Assembly (NCBI GenBank): GCA_039090855.1
Contig: CM077034.1
Location: 225,931,331 to 225,995,330 of the forward strand
Reading direction: 5' to 3'
Length of the DNA stretch: 64,000 nt
From: Macrothele yani
Taxonomy: Eukaryota; Arthropoda; Arachnida; Araneae; Macrothelidae
The notes under the pieces are model-generated. The model was not told where the DNA came from. It was given only the letters and a program-made list of their open reading frames with translations, and made no database searches. The position numbers were made by a program, and so were the translations under genes. Positions 52,901-62,409 of the stretch are shown here, one piece after another. How positions within the stretch are numbered: the stretch's first letter is position 1; each line of letters begins with the position of its first letter.

Positions 52901-55900
52901 TCTAAGGGTTGTTTAAGACCTGGGGTCAGACACTCTCTTCCAAAAATCCTCTACATATGATCAGATCTGATCTACTAGAGCATTGAATGGGCACGTTAAG
53001 CCTTCTGACCCCCGGTAGTAAATAAGGGCGTCTTCTACCTCGCTTCCGTGTCACTTTCCTATCGGGCACTCTAGCCCAAATCTCCTAGCTTCCTATTTCT
53101 AAGGGTTGTTTAAGACCTGGGGTGAGACACTCCCTTCCTAAAAATCCTCTACATATGATCTGATCTGATCTGATCTACTAGAGCATTGAATGGGCACGTT
53201 AAGACTTCTGACCCCCGGTAGTAAATAAGGGCGTCTTCTACCTCGCTTCCGTGTAACTTTCCTATCGGGCACTCTAGCCCAAATCTCCTAGCTTCCTGTT
53301 TCTAAGGGTTGTTTAAGACCTGGGGTCAGACACTCCCTTCCTAAAATCCTCTACATATGATCTGATCTGATCTACTAGAGCATTGAATGGGCACGTTAAG
53401 CCTTCTGACCCCCGGTAGTAAATAAGGGCGTCTTCTACCTCGCTTCCGTGTCACTTTCCTATCGGGCACTCTAGCCCAAATCTCCTAGCTTCCTATTTCT
53501 AAGGGTTGTTTAAGACCTGGGGTGAGACACTCCCTTCCTAAAATCCTCTACATATGATCAGATCTGATCTACTAGAGCATTGAATGGGCACGTTAAGACT
53601 TCTGACCCCCGGTAGTAAATAAGGGCGTCTTCTACCTCGCTTCCGTGTAACTTTCCTATCGGGCACTCTAGCCCAAATCTCCTAGCTTCCTGTTTCTAAG
53701 GGTTGTTTAAGACCTGGGGTCAGACACTCCCTTCCTAAAATCCTCTACATATGATCTGATCTGATCTACTAGAGCATTGAATGGGCACGTTAAGCCTTCT
53801 GACCCCCGGTAGTAAATAAGGGCGTCTTCTACCTCGCTTCCATGTGAATTTCCTATCGGGCACTCTAGCCCAAATCTCCTAGCTTCCTGTTTCTAAGGGT
53901 TGTTTAAGACCTGGGGTCAGACACTCCCTTCCTAAAATCCTCTACATATGATCTGATCTGATCTACTAGAGCATTGAATGGGCACGCTAAGCCTTCTGAC
54001 CCCCGGTAGTAAATAAGGGCGTCTTCTATCTCGCTTCCGTGTCACTTTCCTATGGGGCGCTCTATCCCAAATCTCCTAGCTTCCTATTTCTAAGGGTTGT
54101 TTAAGACCTGGGGTCAGACACTCCCTTCCTAAAATCCTCTACATATGATCTGATCTGATCTACTAGAGCATTGAATGGGCACGTTAAGCCTTCTGACCCC
54201 CGGTAGTAAATAAGGGCGTCTTCTACCTCGCTTCCGTGTCACTTTCCTATCGGGCACTCTAGCCCAAATCTCCTAGCTTCCTATTTCTAAGGGTTGTTTA
54301 AGACCTGGGGTCAGACACTCCCTTCCTAAAATCCTCTACATATGATCTGATCTGATCTGATCTACTAGAGCATTGAATGGGCACGTTAAGCCTTCTGACC
54401 CCCGGTAGTAAATAAGGGCGTCTTCTACCTCGCTTCGGTGTCACTTTCCTATCGGGCACTCTAGCCCAAATCTCCTAGCTTCCTATTTCTAAGGGTTGTT
54501 TAAGACCTGGGGTGAGACACTCCCTTCCTAAAATCCTCTACATATGATCTGATCTGATCTACTAGAGCATTGAATGGGCACGTTAAGCCTTCTGACCCCC
54601 GGTAGTAAATAAGGGCGTCTTCTACCTCGCTTCCGGTGTCACTTTCCTATCGGGCACTCTAGCCCAAATCTCCTAGCTTCCTATTTCTAAGGGTTGTTTA
54701 AGACCTGGGGTCAGACACTCCCTTCCTAAAATCCTCTACATATGATCTGATCTGATCTACTAGAGCATTGAATGGGCACGTTAAGCCTTCTGACCCCCGG
54801 TAGTAAATAAGGGCGTCTTCTACCTCGCTTCGGTGTCACTTTCCTATCGGGCACTCTAGCCCAAATCTCCTAGCTTCCTATTTCTAAGGGTTGTTTAAGA
54901 CCTGGGGTGAGACACTCCCTTCCTAAAATCCTCTACATATGATCTGATCTGATCTACTAGAGCATTGAATGGGCACGTTAAGCCTTCTGACCCCCGGTAG
55001 TAAATAAGGGCGTCTTCTACCTCGCTTCGGTGTCACTTTCCTATCGGGCACTCTAGCCCAAATCTCCTAGCTTCCTATTTCTAAGGGTTGTTTAAGACCT
55101 GGGGTCAGACACTCCCTTCCTAAAATCCTCTACATATGATCTGATCTGATCTACTAGAGCATTGAATGGGCACGTTAAGCCTTCTGACCCCCGGTAGTAA
55201 ATAAGGGCGTCTTCTACCTCGCTTCCGTGTCACTTTCCTATCGGGCACTCTAGCCCAAATCTCCTAGCTTCCTATTTCTAAGGGTTGTTTAAGACCTGGG
55301 GTCAGACACTCCCTTCCTAAAATCCTCTACATATGATCTGATCTGATCTACTAGAGCATTGAATGGGCACGTTAAGCCTTCTGACCCCCGGTAGTAAATA
55401 AGGGCGTCTTCTACCTCGCTTCCGTGTCACTTTCCTATCGGGCACTCTAGCCCAAATCTCCTAGCTTCCTATTTCTAAGGGTTGTTTAAGACCTGGGGTC
55501 AGACACTCCCTTCCTAAAATCCTCTACATATGATCTGATCTGATCTACTAGAGCATTGAATGGGCACGTTAAGCCTTCTGACCCCCGGTAGTAAATAAGG
55601 GCGTCTTCTACCTCGCTTCCGTGTCACTTTCCTATCGGGCACTCTACCCCAAATCTCCTAGCTTCCTATTTCTAAGGGTTGTTTAAGACCTGGGGTGAGA
55701 CACTCCCTTCCTAAAATCCTCTACATATGATCAGATCTGATCAACTAGAGCATTGAATGAGCACGTTAAGCCTTCTGACCCCCGGTAGTAAATAAGGGCG
55801 TCTTCTACCTCGCTTCCGTGTCACTTTCCTATCGGGCACTCTAGCCCAAATCTCCTAGCTTCCTATTTCTAAGGGTTGTTTAAGACCTGGGGTCAGACAC

Positions 55901-55947
55901 TCCCTTCCTAAAATCCTCTACATATGATCATGATCATCGCTTTGAGA

Positions 55948-56108
55948 AAGCGAATGTCAACACGGTCCTCGGGGAAGAGGTTGGGAGACCATTTGTGACG
56001 TCACCGTGCTGCATGGAGCTCTCCCTCCTGTGCTGCGGGCTATCGTTGCGAGCAATTTTCTAGCGTGTTATGTTTCATCGTACTAGATTCTTTTATCGTT
56101 TGCAATAT
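55948..56108. other. Short stretch between satellite and RTE
   Basis: GC-rich sequence with GTGACGTCACC at 55995. It ends with the RTE target duplication TGCAATAT (56101-56108). No gene is recognised. Confidence 0.5.
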
Positions 56109-56239
56109 CATCATCATCATCATTGTCAACCATTATCAATCCACTGCTGGACGAAGGTCTCCCCAAGTTTCCTCCACAACGGTCTGTCTTGTGCCAGTCT
56201 CCTCCATGTCACTCCTGCATACTTTCGAATTTCATCCAC

Positions 56240-57838
56240 TCATCTTCCATGTGGTCTTCTTCTGGGTCTTTTCCTGTCCCTTGGAATCCAATCTAAAATT
56301 TCGGCTGTCCATCGATGATCTGTCCTTCTGGCAGTATGTCCAGCCCATTGCCATTTCAGGGATTTAACTCTGATCATGATGTCTTCCACTCTTGTCATTT
56401 TTCGGATCCACGAGTTCCTCTTCTTATCTCTCCTGGTTACACCAAGCATGCACCTCTCCATGCTTCTTTGAGTTGTCTGCAGCCTTTGTATGTCTCTTTT
56501 AGTTAAGGTCCACGTCTCTGCACCATACGTAAGCACTGGAAGGATGCATTGATCAAACACTTTTCTTCTAAGACATAATGGCATATTGCTCTTGAAAATT
56601 ATGCTGTTTCTTCCAAAAGCTCTCCAGGCAAGTTTTGTACGCCGATTAATTTCTTCATCAATGTGACCCTCACTTGATATCTGCTGTCCAAGATAAACGT
56701 ACGTGTCTGTTATCTCCAGCTTTTCTCCATCAATCGATAAATCTTCATTTCTTGTAAAAGCATTGAACATCACTTTTGTCTTCTGAAAGTTCATTTTTAA
56801 TCCCACTTCTTTACTCTTGTCAGCAAGTTCCTGGATCATACTCTGCAGCTCTGATGGGGTAGTTGCAAAAATGACTACGTCATCAGCAAAACGAAGGTGG
56901 GTTAGATAATCTCCATTAATCTTTATCCCCTTGTTTTCCCAGCTCAGCGACTGAAAAACACCCTCCAATGTGGCATTAAAGAGCTTCGGAGATATGGTGT
57001 CACCTTGTCTCACTCCCTTTCCAATTTTTATGTGTGTTGTATTTTCAAACAGCCTAATCTTTGCACTTGCATTTTCATAGATGTTATTAATAATATTAAT
57101 GTATGCATCTTCAATACCGCAGGTTTTCAGAGCCATTGTAACTGCTGATGGTTTCACCGAATCAAAGGCTTTTTCATAATCGATAAAAGCCATGCACAAT
57201 GGAAGTTCATATTCCCTCGCTCTTTCAATTAGTTCTCTCAGCACGTGGATATGATCTATTGTGCTGTAGCCACTCCTGAATCCAGCTTGTTCTCTCGGTT
57301 GAGCCATGTCCAGTGTTACCTTCAAGCGGTGTGAAAGAACTTTAGTGAAGATTTTATAAACTACTGATAGGAGGCTGATAGGTCTGTAGTTTCCGAGATC
57401 CTCAATGTCACCTTTCTTATGTAGCAGGATCATTGTAGCGGTGTTCCAATCCTCAGGAATCTTTCCTTCATTAAGGCATCGAGTGAAAATTTGGGCGAGT
57501 ACTGTTTCGATTTCTCCACTTGCTTCTTGTATGATGTCTACAGTAATTCCATCTTCTCCTGGAGCTTTTCCTCGCTTCATGTTCTTGATTGCATGTGCAA
57601 CTTCTGCTGGAAGGACTGGAGGAACTCTGGTACTGGTATCTTTCATGATGTCTGGAGTGCATATATCATCCCTTTCATATAATTTGGAGTAGAAATCTTT
57701 CACTCTTGTCAAAATTTCGCCTCTATTTCTTGTTACAGAACCATCTTCTTTTCTCAGTGCCATAATCTGTTTTCTTCCCTTACTGAGATGTCCCTTTGCT
57801 ATCTTTAGGCTTTGGTTGTTTTCAATTGCTTTCCTCAC
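56240..57838 (-). CDS. RTE reverse transcriptase domain
   Basis: An open frame of 532 codons, the 3-prime half of the RTE polyprotein. In order: MKRGKAPGEDGITVDII (about 88-103), GKIPEDWNTATMILLHKKGD (125-153), NYRPISLLSVVYKIFTKVL (150-168), QAGFRSGYSTIDHIHVL (184-200), LCMAFIDYEKAFDSV (first Asp, 214-228), GKGVRQGDTISPKLFNATLE (283-302), LTHLRFADDVVIF (catalytic pair, 312-324), YLGQQISSEGHIDEEINRR, and the C-terminal AWRAFGRNSIIFKSNMP and MERCMLGVTRRDKKRNSWIR. It ends at TGA after RRRPHGR; related proteins continue, and in-frame residues VDEIRKYAGVTWRRLAQDRP follow the stop. The Met given is only the first in this frame; the real reading comes from the endonuclease frame after a shift around 57850-57940. 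Confidence 0.94.
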   Translation of the reverse strand: MRKAIENNQSLKIAKGHLSKGRKQIMALRKEDGSVTRNRGEILTRVKDFYSKLYERDDICTPDIMKDTSTRVPPVLPAEVAHAIKNMKRGKAPGEDGITVDIIQEASGEIETVLAQIFTRCLNEGKIPEDWNTATMILLHKKGDIEDLGNYRPISLLSVVYKIFTKVLSHRLKVTLDMAQPREQAGFRSGYSTIDHIHVLRELIERAREYELPLCMAFIDYEKAFDSVKPSAVTMALKTCGIEDAYINIINNIYENASAKIRLFENTTHIKIGKGVRQGDTISPKLFNATLEGVFQSLSWENKGIKINGDYLTHLRFADDVVIFATTPSELQSMIQELADKSKEVGLKMNFQKTKVMFNAFTRNEDLSIDGEKLEITDTYVYLGQQISSEGHIDEEINRRTKLAWRAFGRNSIIFKSNMPLCLRRKVFDQCILPVLTYGAETWTLTKRDIQRLQTTQRSMERCMLGVTRRDKKRNSWIRKMTRVEDIMIRVKSLKWQWAGHTARRTDHRWTAEILDWIPRDRKRPRRRPHGR

Positions 57839-57942
57839 TAGTTCACAGTTGAATTTCCTTACGTCTTCAGTGATACTTTTTCTTACTGTCTTTCATAGCT
57901 CTATATATTCCACTTTGGAAGTCACATCTTCTTTAGTTGTCC

Positions 57943-59088
57943 TCATCTCTTCTTCTTTTTTGCATCAACATTTTTCGTTTTTCCTGATAATTTGTTCACA
58001 TGCAACTTGTTCTTAGACCCAGCTAATTTTGTTGCTGTTTCCATAAGAGCTTTGGTTACTTTTCTGTTAACTTCAGAGATGTCCACTTCTTCCGATGTTA
58101 GGCCTTCTAAAGCAGAGAACCTGTTCTTCAGTTCTAACTTGAAGGTATTATGGTGTTTTTTAAGGTTGGTTATGTCAATAGATTTTGTTTGTCTTATGAG
58201 CTTGCCACGTTCAAGTTTAGTGCTGAGGTGCATCTTACATCTCACCAATCTATGGTCATTACCTGTGTTGAACTTGTTTAGCACACTGCAGTCTTCTATG
58301 ACGAATTTTTTGTTACACATAATAAAATCAATTTCACTTGTCGTCCCATTTGGATGTCTCCATGTCCATTTCCTGTGTGGCTTTTTCTTGAAGAAGGAGT
58401 TCAAGATGAAAAACCCTTCTGCCTCTGCAAACTCAACGAGAGTATTTCCACGCTGGTTTCTGTTGCCATGACCGAATTTACCTACTGAAGTCTCATTCTG
58501 TTGCCGTTGCCCTATTTTTGCATTGAAATCTCCCATAATTATTTTCAAGTGCTGCTTACCTTTATTATTTAGATGACGAATTTCCTCATAAAATTCTTCA
58601 ATTTCTTCTTCAGGATGACTTGTGGTGGGTGCATAAGTTTGAATAATCTGAGCCTGGTATCTTTTCGAGAGTTGGATAACAAGTCGTGCAGCTCTGTCAG
58701 AGGAACTTTCAACTTCTACAACTTTATCCTTCAGTTTCTTGTTTATTATAAATCCAACACCACTAGTTCTGCCAGTATCTGTCCCACGATAGTAGAAGAG
58801 ATGTCCACTTTTCAGTTCGATGAGATCTTCTCCTTTTCTCCTTACCTCACTTAGCCCCACGATGTCCCACTTGATCCTTTGTAGTTCCTCTTCCAATTCA
58901 AGAAGCCTTGATTCAGAAGATAGGGAGCGTCCATTGTAAGTAGCCAAGGTCAGCATCAGATGGCAGCCTAGTCCGGTCCTCCGGGGATTCTTAACACCCT
59001 CTGCCTTCATGTCGCACTGGCCGCTGCCTTGGCCAGGTACATTCCAGCTGCCGGAGACTGAGGGCCAAGATTTAAGTTGTGGAATCAT
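57943..59088 (-). CDS. RTE AP-type endonuclease domain
   Basis: 381 codons, an apurinic-like endonuclease that nicks target DNA to start reverse transcription. Visible motifs: LATYNGRSLSSESRLLELEE (N-terminal Asn, about 48-67), WDIVGLSEVRRKG (catalytic Glu, about 74-86), SGVGFIINKK, QIIQTYAPTTSHPEEE (Tyr), LKIIMGDFNAKIG (Asp and Asn), TWRHPNGTTSEIDFIMCNKK, and FNTGNDHRLVRCKM (final Asp-His). The catalytic set is complete. The frame ends in a Lys-rich stretch (DAKKKKR); the linker continues in another frame as EEMRTTKEDVTSKVEYIEL. The Met at 59088 (MIPQLKSWPSVSGSW) is a plausible start because no upstream in-frame extension looks coding. Confidence 0.92.
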   Translation of the reverse strand: MIPQLKSWPSVSGSWNVPGQGSGQCDMKAEGVKNPRRTGLGCHLMLTLATYNGRSLSSESRLLELEEELQRIKWDIVGLSEVRRKGEDLIELKSGHLFYYRGTDTGRTSGVGFIINKKLKDKVVEVESSSDRAARLVIQLSKRYQAQIIQTYAPTTSHPEEEIEEFYEEIRHLNNKGKQHLKIIMGDFNAKIGQRQQNETSVGKFGHGNRNQRGNTLVEFAEAEGFFILNSFFKKKPHRKWTWRHPNGTTSEIDFIMCNKKFVIEDCSVLNKFNTGNDHRLVRCKMHLSTKLERGKLIRQTKSIDITNLKKHHNTFKLELKNRFSALEGLTSEEVDISEVNRKVTKALMETATKLAGSKNKLHVNKLSGKTKNVDAKKKKR

Positions 59089-59299
59089 TTTGGAGGGGTT
59101 TGGCCATAACTCACCACGCTGGCCAAGCGGGTTGGTGAGTGTGGGATAGAATTTCCTCTAATCCCGATGGTATAGTTATACCGCTATGGGCGGTCGTCAG
59201 AGCCCCTTTAGTGGGAACAGGATGCACCACGAGAAGGCGGGGTTGACATTTGTCAAGGAGAGGCTGTGATGTTACGCATCACCTGACCTTATGCAATAT

Positions 59300-59979
59300 A
59301 CGAGTATTTATTTGTGTATATACTGTAATACATAGAGAGAGAGAGATGCAAATAGATCGCACGAATGTTTAAGAGTGTATGTATGTATTGCACGCGTGTA
59401 CATAAATAGTTTATGTAGTCAATCCGATTGGATTAAATTACTGTCTTCAGGTGGACTTACCGTAATAGTTTACCTATTCAATCCGATTGGATTAAATTAC
59501 TGTTTTCAGGTGGACTTACCCTACCGTCCTGCTCATGGATGAATACGGTACAAAAATTTGGAAAACATTTTTATTCATTTCAGGGCATCACTCTTCGAAA
59601 AGGAAAAGGTGTAACCCGCGAACTTGTCCGCGTACTGGAAAACCATTACCCTTAAGTAAACAAAGATGCAATTCGCTTATTTTGTAGATTGCAAACATTT
59701 ATCAGAATTCACTCTTTAAACAGAAATGCAGTACTAGTATCACAAAGAAAGGCCCAGCAAAAAACACAGAAATGGATACGTTCAAATACTGGGTAGAAAA
59801 CCTATACCTGATTTTTAGCGAACAAAGGATGCTTCCCAAATCAAATGTAAATGTAACTAAAAGTTTTTTTACTTTTGATTCAGAAGGAATTTACATGTAA
59901 AATATTTACGATATATTTGTAAAATGGCACAATGTGTCCTGATCTGCATAATTAACCCTCAAGTAAACTAAGATGTTCA
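59300..59979. other. No gene recognised; one local duplication
   Basis: GTCAATCCGATTGGATTAAATTACTG then CTTCAGGTGGACTTACC occurs at about 59418 and again at about 59477 (59-bp spacing). A short GA run lies at 59334-59345. I found no exon with acceptable splice sites. Confidence 0.5.
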
Positions 59980-60060
59980 GACATACATACATACATATCA
60001 CTAAGCTGTTCTCTGAGATTCAGAGGTTAGCACCAAAAAGAAATACAAACTACCAGATAT

Positions 60061-60284
60061 TTTTTTTTTTTTTTGATTGGAGGTTTAACGACCACCGTGA
60101 GCAACTCAATGGGCTATAAGCAGTCGCCCGTCCCTAATTTAGGGTCACTGGTTCCAGGGAAGGGAGAGAGCCAGTGCCATAAGACAAACACAACATCCAT
60201 GCCTAACCGGGATTCGAACCCGGACCCCAGACGGACGAATGATCAGAGGCCAGCGCCTTAGACCACTGCGCAAACCGGGGCGGC
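60061..60284 (-). mobile_element. tRNA-derived SINE
   Basis: On the minus strand: head GGCCGCCCCGGTTTGCGCAG then TGGTCTAAGGCGCTGGCCTC with an A-box-like stretch, B box GGGTTCGAATCCCGG (near 60209-60224), a conserved core (ATAGCCCATTGAGTTGCTCA) and a poly(A) tail (T run at 60061-60074). The flanks duplicate CCAGATAT (60053-60060 and 60285-60292). It lies within the dispersed repeat found also at 32097. Confidence 0.92.
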
Positions 60285-60420
60285 CCAGATATTTTTACTT
60301 ACTGTTCAAAATATTGTAAACAAAATTTCTGGGGTATTGGGTTTAATTACGAGAATTTCAAATAATTTAACAATTAAAACATTAAAAATGTTGTACTACA
60401 GTCTGATTTATCCGTGTTTG

Positions 60421-61090
60421 ACTTATTGTTTATTAGTATGGGGGCAAACTACTAAGACTAATTTATATAAATTACAATCATTACAAAATAGGATGGTCAG
60501 AATTTTAAATAATTTTAGGGGAATTAACTTGAATATGTGGCTAAATTTGTATTGACTTATTGTTTATTAGTATGGGGGCAAACTACTAAGACTAATTTAT
60601 ATAAATTACAATCATTACAAAATAGGATGGTCAGAATTTTAAATAATTTTAGGGGAATTAACTTGAATATGTGGCTAAATTTGTATTGACTTATTGTTTA
60701 TTAGTATGGGGGCAAACTACTAAGACTAATTTATATAAATTACAATCATTACAAAATAGGATGGTCAGAATTTTAAATAATTTTAGGGGAATTAACTTGA
60801 ATATGTGGCTAAATTTGTATTGACTTATTGTTTATTAGTATGGGGGCAAACTACTAAGACTAATTTATATAAATTACAATCATTACAAAATAGGATGGTC
60901 AGAATTTTAAATAATTTTAGGGGAATTAACTTGAATATGTGGCTAAATTTGTATTGACTTATTGTTTATTAGTATGGGGGCAAACTACTAAGACTAATTT
61001 ATATAAATTACAATCATTACAAAATAGGATGGTCAGAATTTTAAATAATTTTAGGGGAATTAGCTTGAATATGTGGCTAAATTTGTATGG
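60421..61090 (+). repeat. Five-fold 134-bp tandem repeat inside LINE coding sequence
   Basis: ACTTATTGTTTATTAGTATG recurs at 60421, 60555, 60689, 60823 and 60957, exactly 134 bp apart. The copies are identical or nearly so (one AACTT to AGCTT change in the last). Since 134 is not a multiple of three, the frame is lost after the first copy. Confidence 0.96.
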
Positions 61091-61330
61091 ATTTTTAGAT
61101 ATTGAGAAATTATGGAAATTTAAATTATTAGGATTCATGTATATAAAAGAATAAAAGAGAATAGGTATCAACATTTAATTCAACTGAACACTGTAGGTCA
61201 CGACTATTAAACAACAGATAGAAATGCATTTTTGTTACGAATGCCTAACACTTTAATCCAAAAAAGATTTATTGATTACCAGGGATTGGTGTTATGGAAT
61301 AACCTACCTTGTCAATTAACACATATTCAT

Positions 61331-61388
61331 TTAATAATCTAAAGCTACTTTTATGGGAATTTTACTAGGAAATTTTTTCATTAATAGC
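61331..61388. mobile_element. 58-bp Penelope-like end fragment with target duplication
   Basis: TTAATAATCTAAAGCTACTT to TTTTTTCATTAATAGC matches the terminal repeat of the element at 46205-47880. It is flanked by ACATATTCAT on both sides (61321-61330 and 61389-61398), so it arrived as a separate insertion. Confidence 0.82.
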
Positions 61389-61460
61389 ACATATTCATAA
61401 TTATAATTATTTTCGAAAGCAACTAAAAAATTATTTGCTAACAAATTAAAGTATAACATT

Positions 61461-62409
61461 CTATGGTAAAATTTATTAATCAGACCAGATATCAGTAAAT
61501 TTTATATGTGCAAGACGTTTGACTTGACTACGTACTTTAGGGGAAGTGTGATTCATTCAGGCTATATATGCTGTATATAACCTTTTACTCAATTTCCTGT
61601 TTTGTGGTTACCCTGTACATAAGTATGCACATTATATATGTTGTTTTTCTTAATACTATATGTTATAAAATTAATTTTGAAATGTAACATAGTCAAATGT
61701 AACCCCATAACGAAATAAATGAAATGAAATGCTAGCTGATTTTTGTTAGTTCCAAGCTCCTAAAATATAAACTTAGTTAATTCAAAAATTGTGGTCTTAG
61801 AACGAAAAAAATATATTAGAGAATACAATTAGAAACGTTTTTGGAGAAATAAGATATATCTTCTACAATATGATTACAGAATTGTAGAAAACAAACTTAA
61901 ATTCCATGATCAGCACTTTAGAATGGCATAAATTTTCCCTAGATATATATGTATTTAATAGGTGACACACAGAAAACAAGGCACAAGAGGAAAACAAGTA
62001 TTATCATTTGTACAACTGCATTTTGATTTTTGTTACCGGCAAAACACAGTGTTCGGAAAAAAATTTCAATGCTGTGTTTTATAAATAATCAAATTAGTCG
62101 CTGAGCCTTTTGCGTAATACACAATGATGTGTTTATATGCCCAATACTGTAATGTTAAAAATATATGTTTAAAGTTTAAATATATATATATATTTTTAAC
62201 TACAGTGATGATAGTTTAGTTCATTGTCATTTCCTTTACTGTAGTGCTTTACAATTATGTAGCTTTTCATTGACTTTTAAACTGATTATTTTGGATTTCC
62301 CATTTCCCGTGGAGCAGTGGCTTCTGAGAACCCCACTACCGACCCGCTGCTGCAGCGCGACTACGTCATCATCTTCAGCTCGCGTCTAATAGGAAATATT
62401 TTTTAATAT
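61461..62409. other. AT-rich sequence, nothing recognised
   Basis: This holds a (TA)n run near 62181-62192 and a short GC-richer patch at 62310-62385. No element end, exon or gene is supported. Confidence 0.4.

Larger units (their letters stand above)
49871..55934 (+). mobile_element. SINE-headed satellite, locus B (about thirty 197-bp units)
   Basis: A tRNA-like head (49871-about 49945) with A and B boxes is followed by a diverged first unit (ggta anchor at 50033) and about 29 further units anchored at GGTAGTAAATAAGGGCGTC (50231, 50433, 50630, 50827, 51024 to 55784). The period is 197 bp, or 202 bp where the junction has three instead of two GATCT repeats. The whole block is flanked by a perfect 13-bp duplication, CATCGCTTTGAGA, at 49858-49870 and 55935-55947, the kind LINE enzymes make. 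The end reads ACATATGATCATGATC, a slightly altered GATCT tail. Units differ by scattered substitutions (for example GTGAGACAC versus GTCAGACAC, CTTCGGTGT versus CTTCCGTGT) that recur in neighbours. Confidence 0.93.
56109..59291 (-). mobile_element. RTE-clade retrotransposon, full length
   Basis: 3183 bp bounded by the (ATG)n tail at 56109-56124 (3-prime end, minus strand) and the 5-prime end near 59291. The target duplication TGCAATAT stands at 56101-56108 and 59292-59299. The size and single endonuclease-plus-reverse-transcriptase gene are typical of RTE elements. The 5-prime leader (59089-59291) has no recognisable domain. The gene is broken only in the linker between its two domains. A truncated sister copy lies at 48233-49150. 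Confidence 0.93.
60300..61460 (+). pseudogene. LINE reverse transcriptase C-terminal part, rearranged
   Basis: The frame 60337-60555 reads LTIKTLKMLYYSLIYPCLTY, CLLVWGQTTKTNLYKLQSLQ and NRMVRILNNFRGI, the thumb region of CR1/Jockey-like reverse transcriptases. After a five-fold 134-bp expansion the gene continues with MWLNLYGFLDIEKLWKFKL, and a decayed end (IDYQGLVLWNNLPCQL, then FRKQLKNYL) that resembles the usual LWNxLP and FK-x-x-LK-x-YL block. The catalytic palm is absent. A 58-bp Penelope-like piece interrupts the end. Confidence 0.83.

Noticed and set aside
49960..55934. CRISPR-like regular repeats
   Set aside because: The units are head-to-tail satellite copies with no unique spacers, in animal DNA.
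59440..59530. Repeated GTAAGTCCACCTG as a donor site for an upstream TMED10 exon
   Set aside because: The sequence before it on the minus strand does not encode GOLD-domain residues, and the motif belongs to a local 59-bp duplication.
62310..62385. GC-rich patch as a possible missing TMED10 exon
   Set aside because: Neither strand gives p24 residues in an open frame with fitting splice sites.
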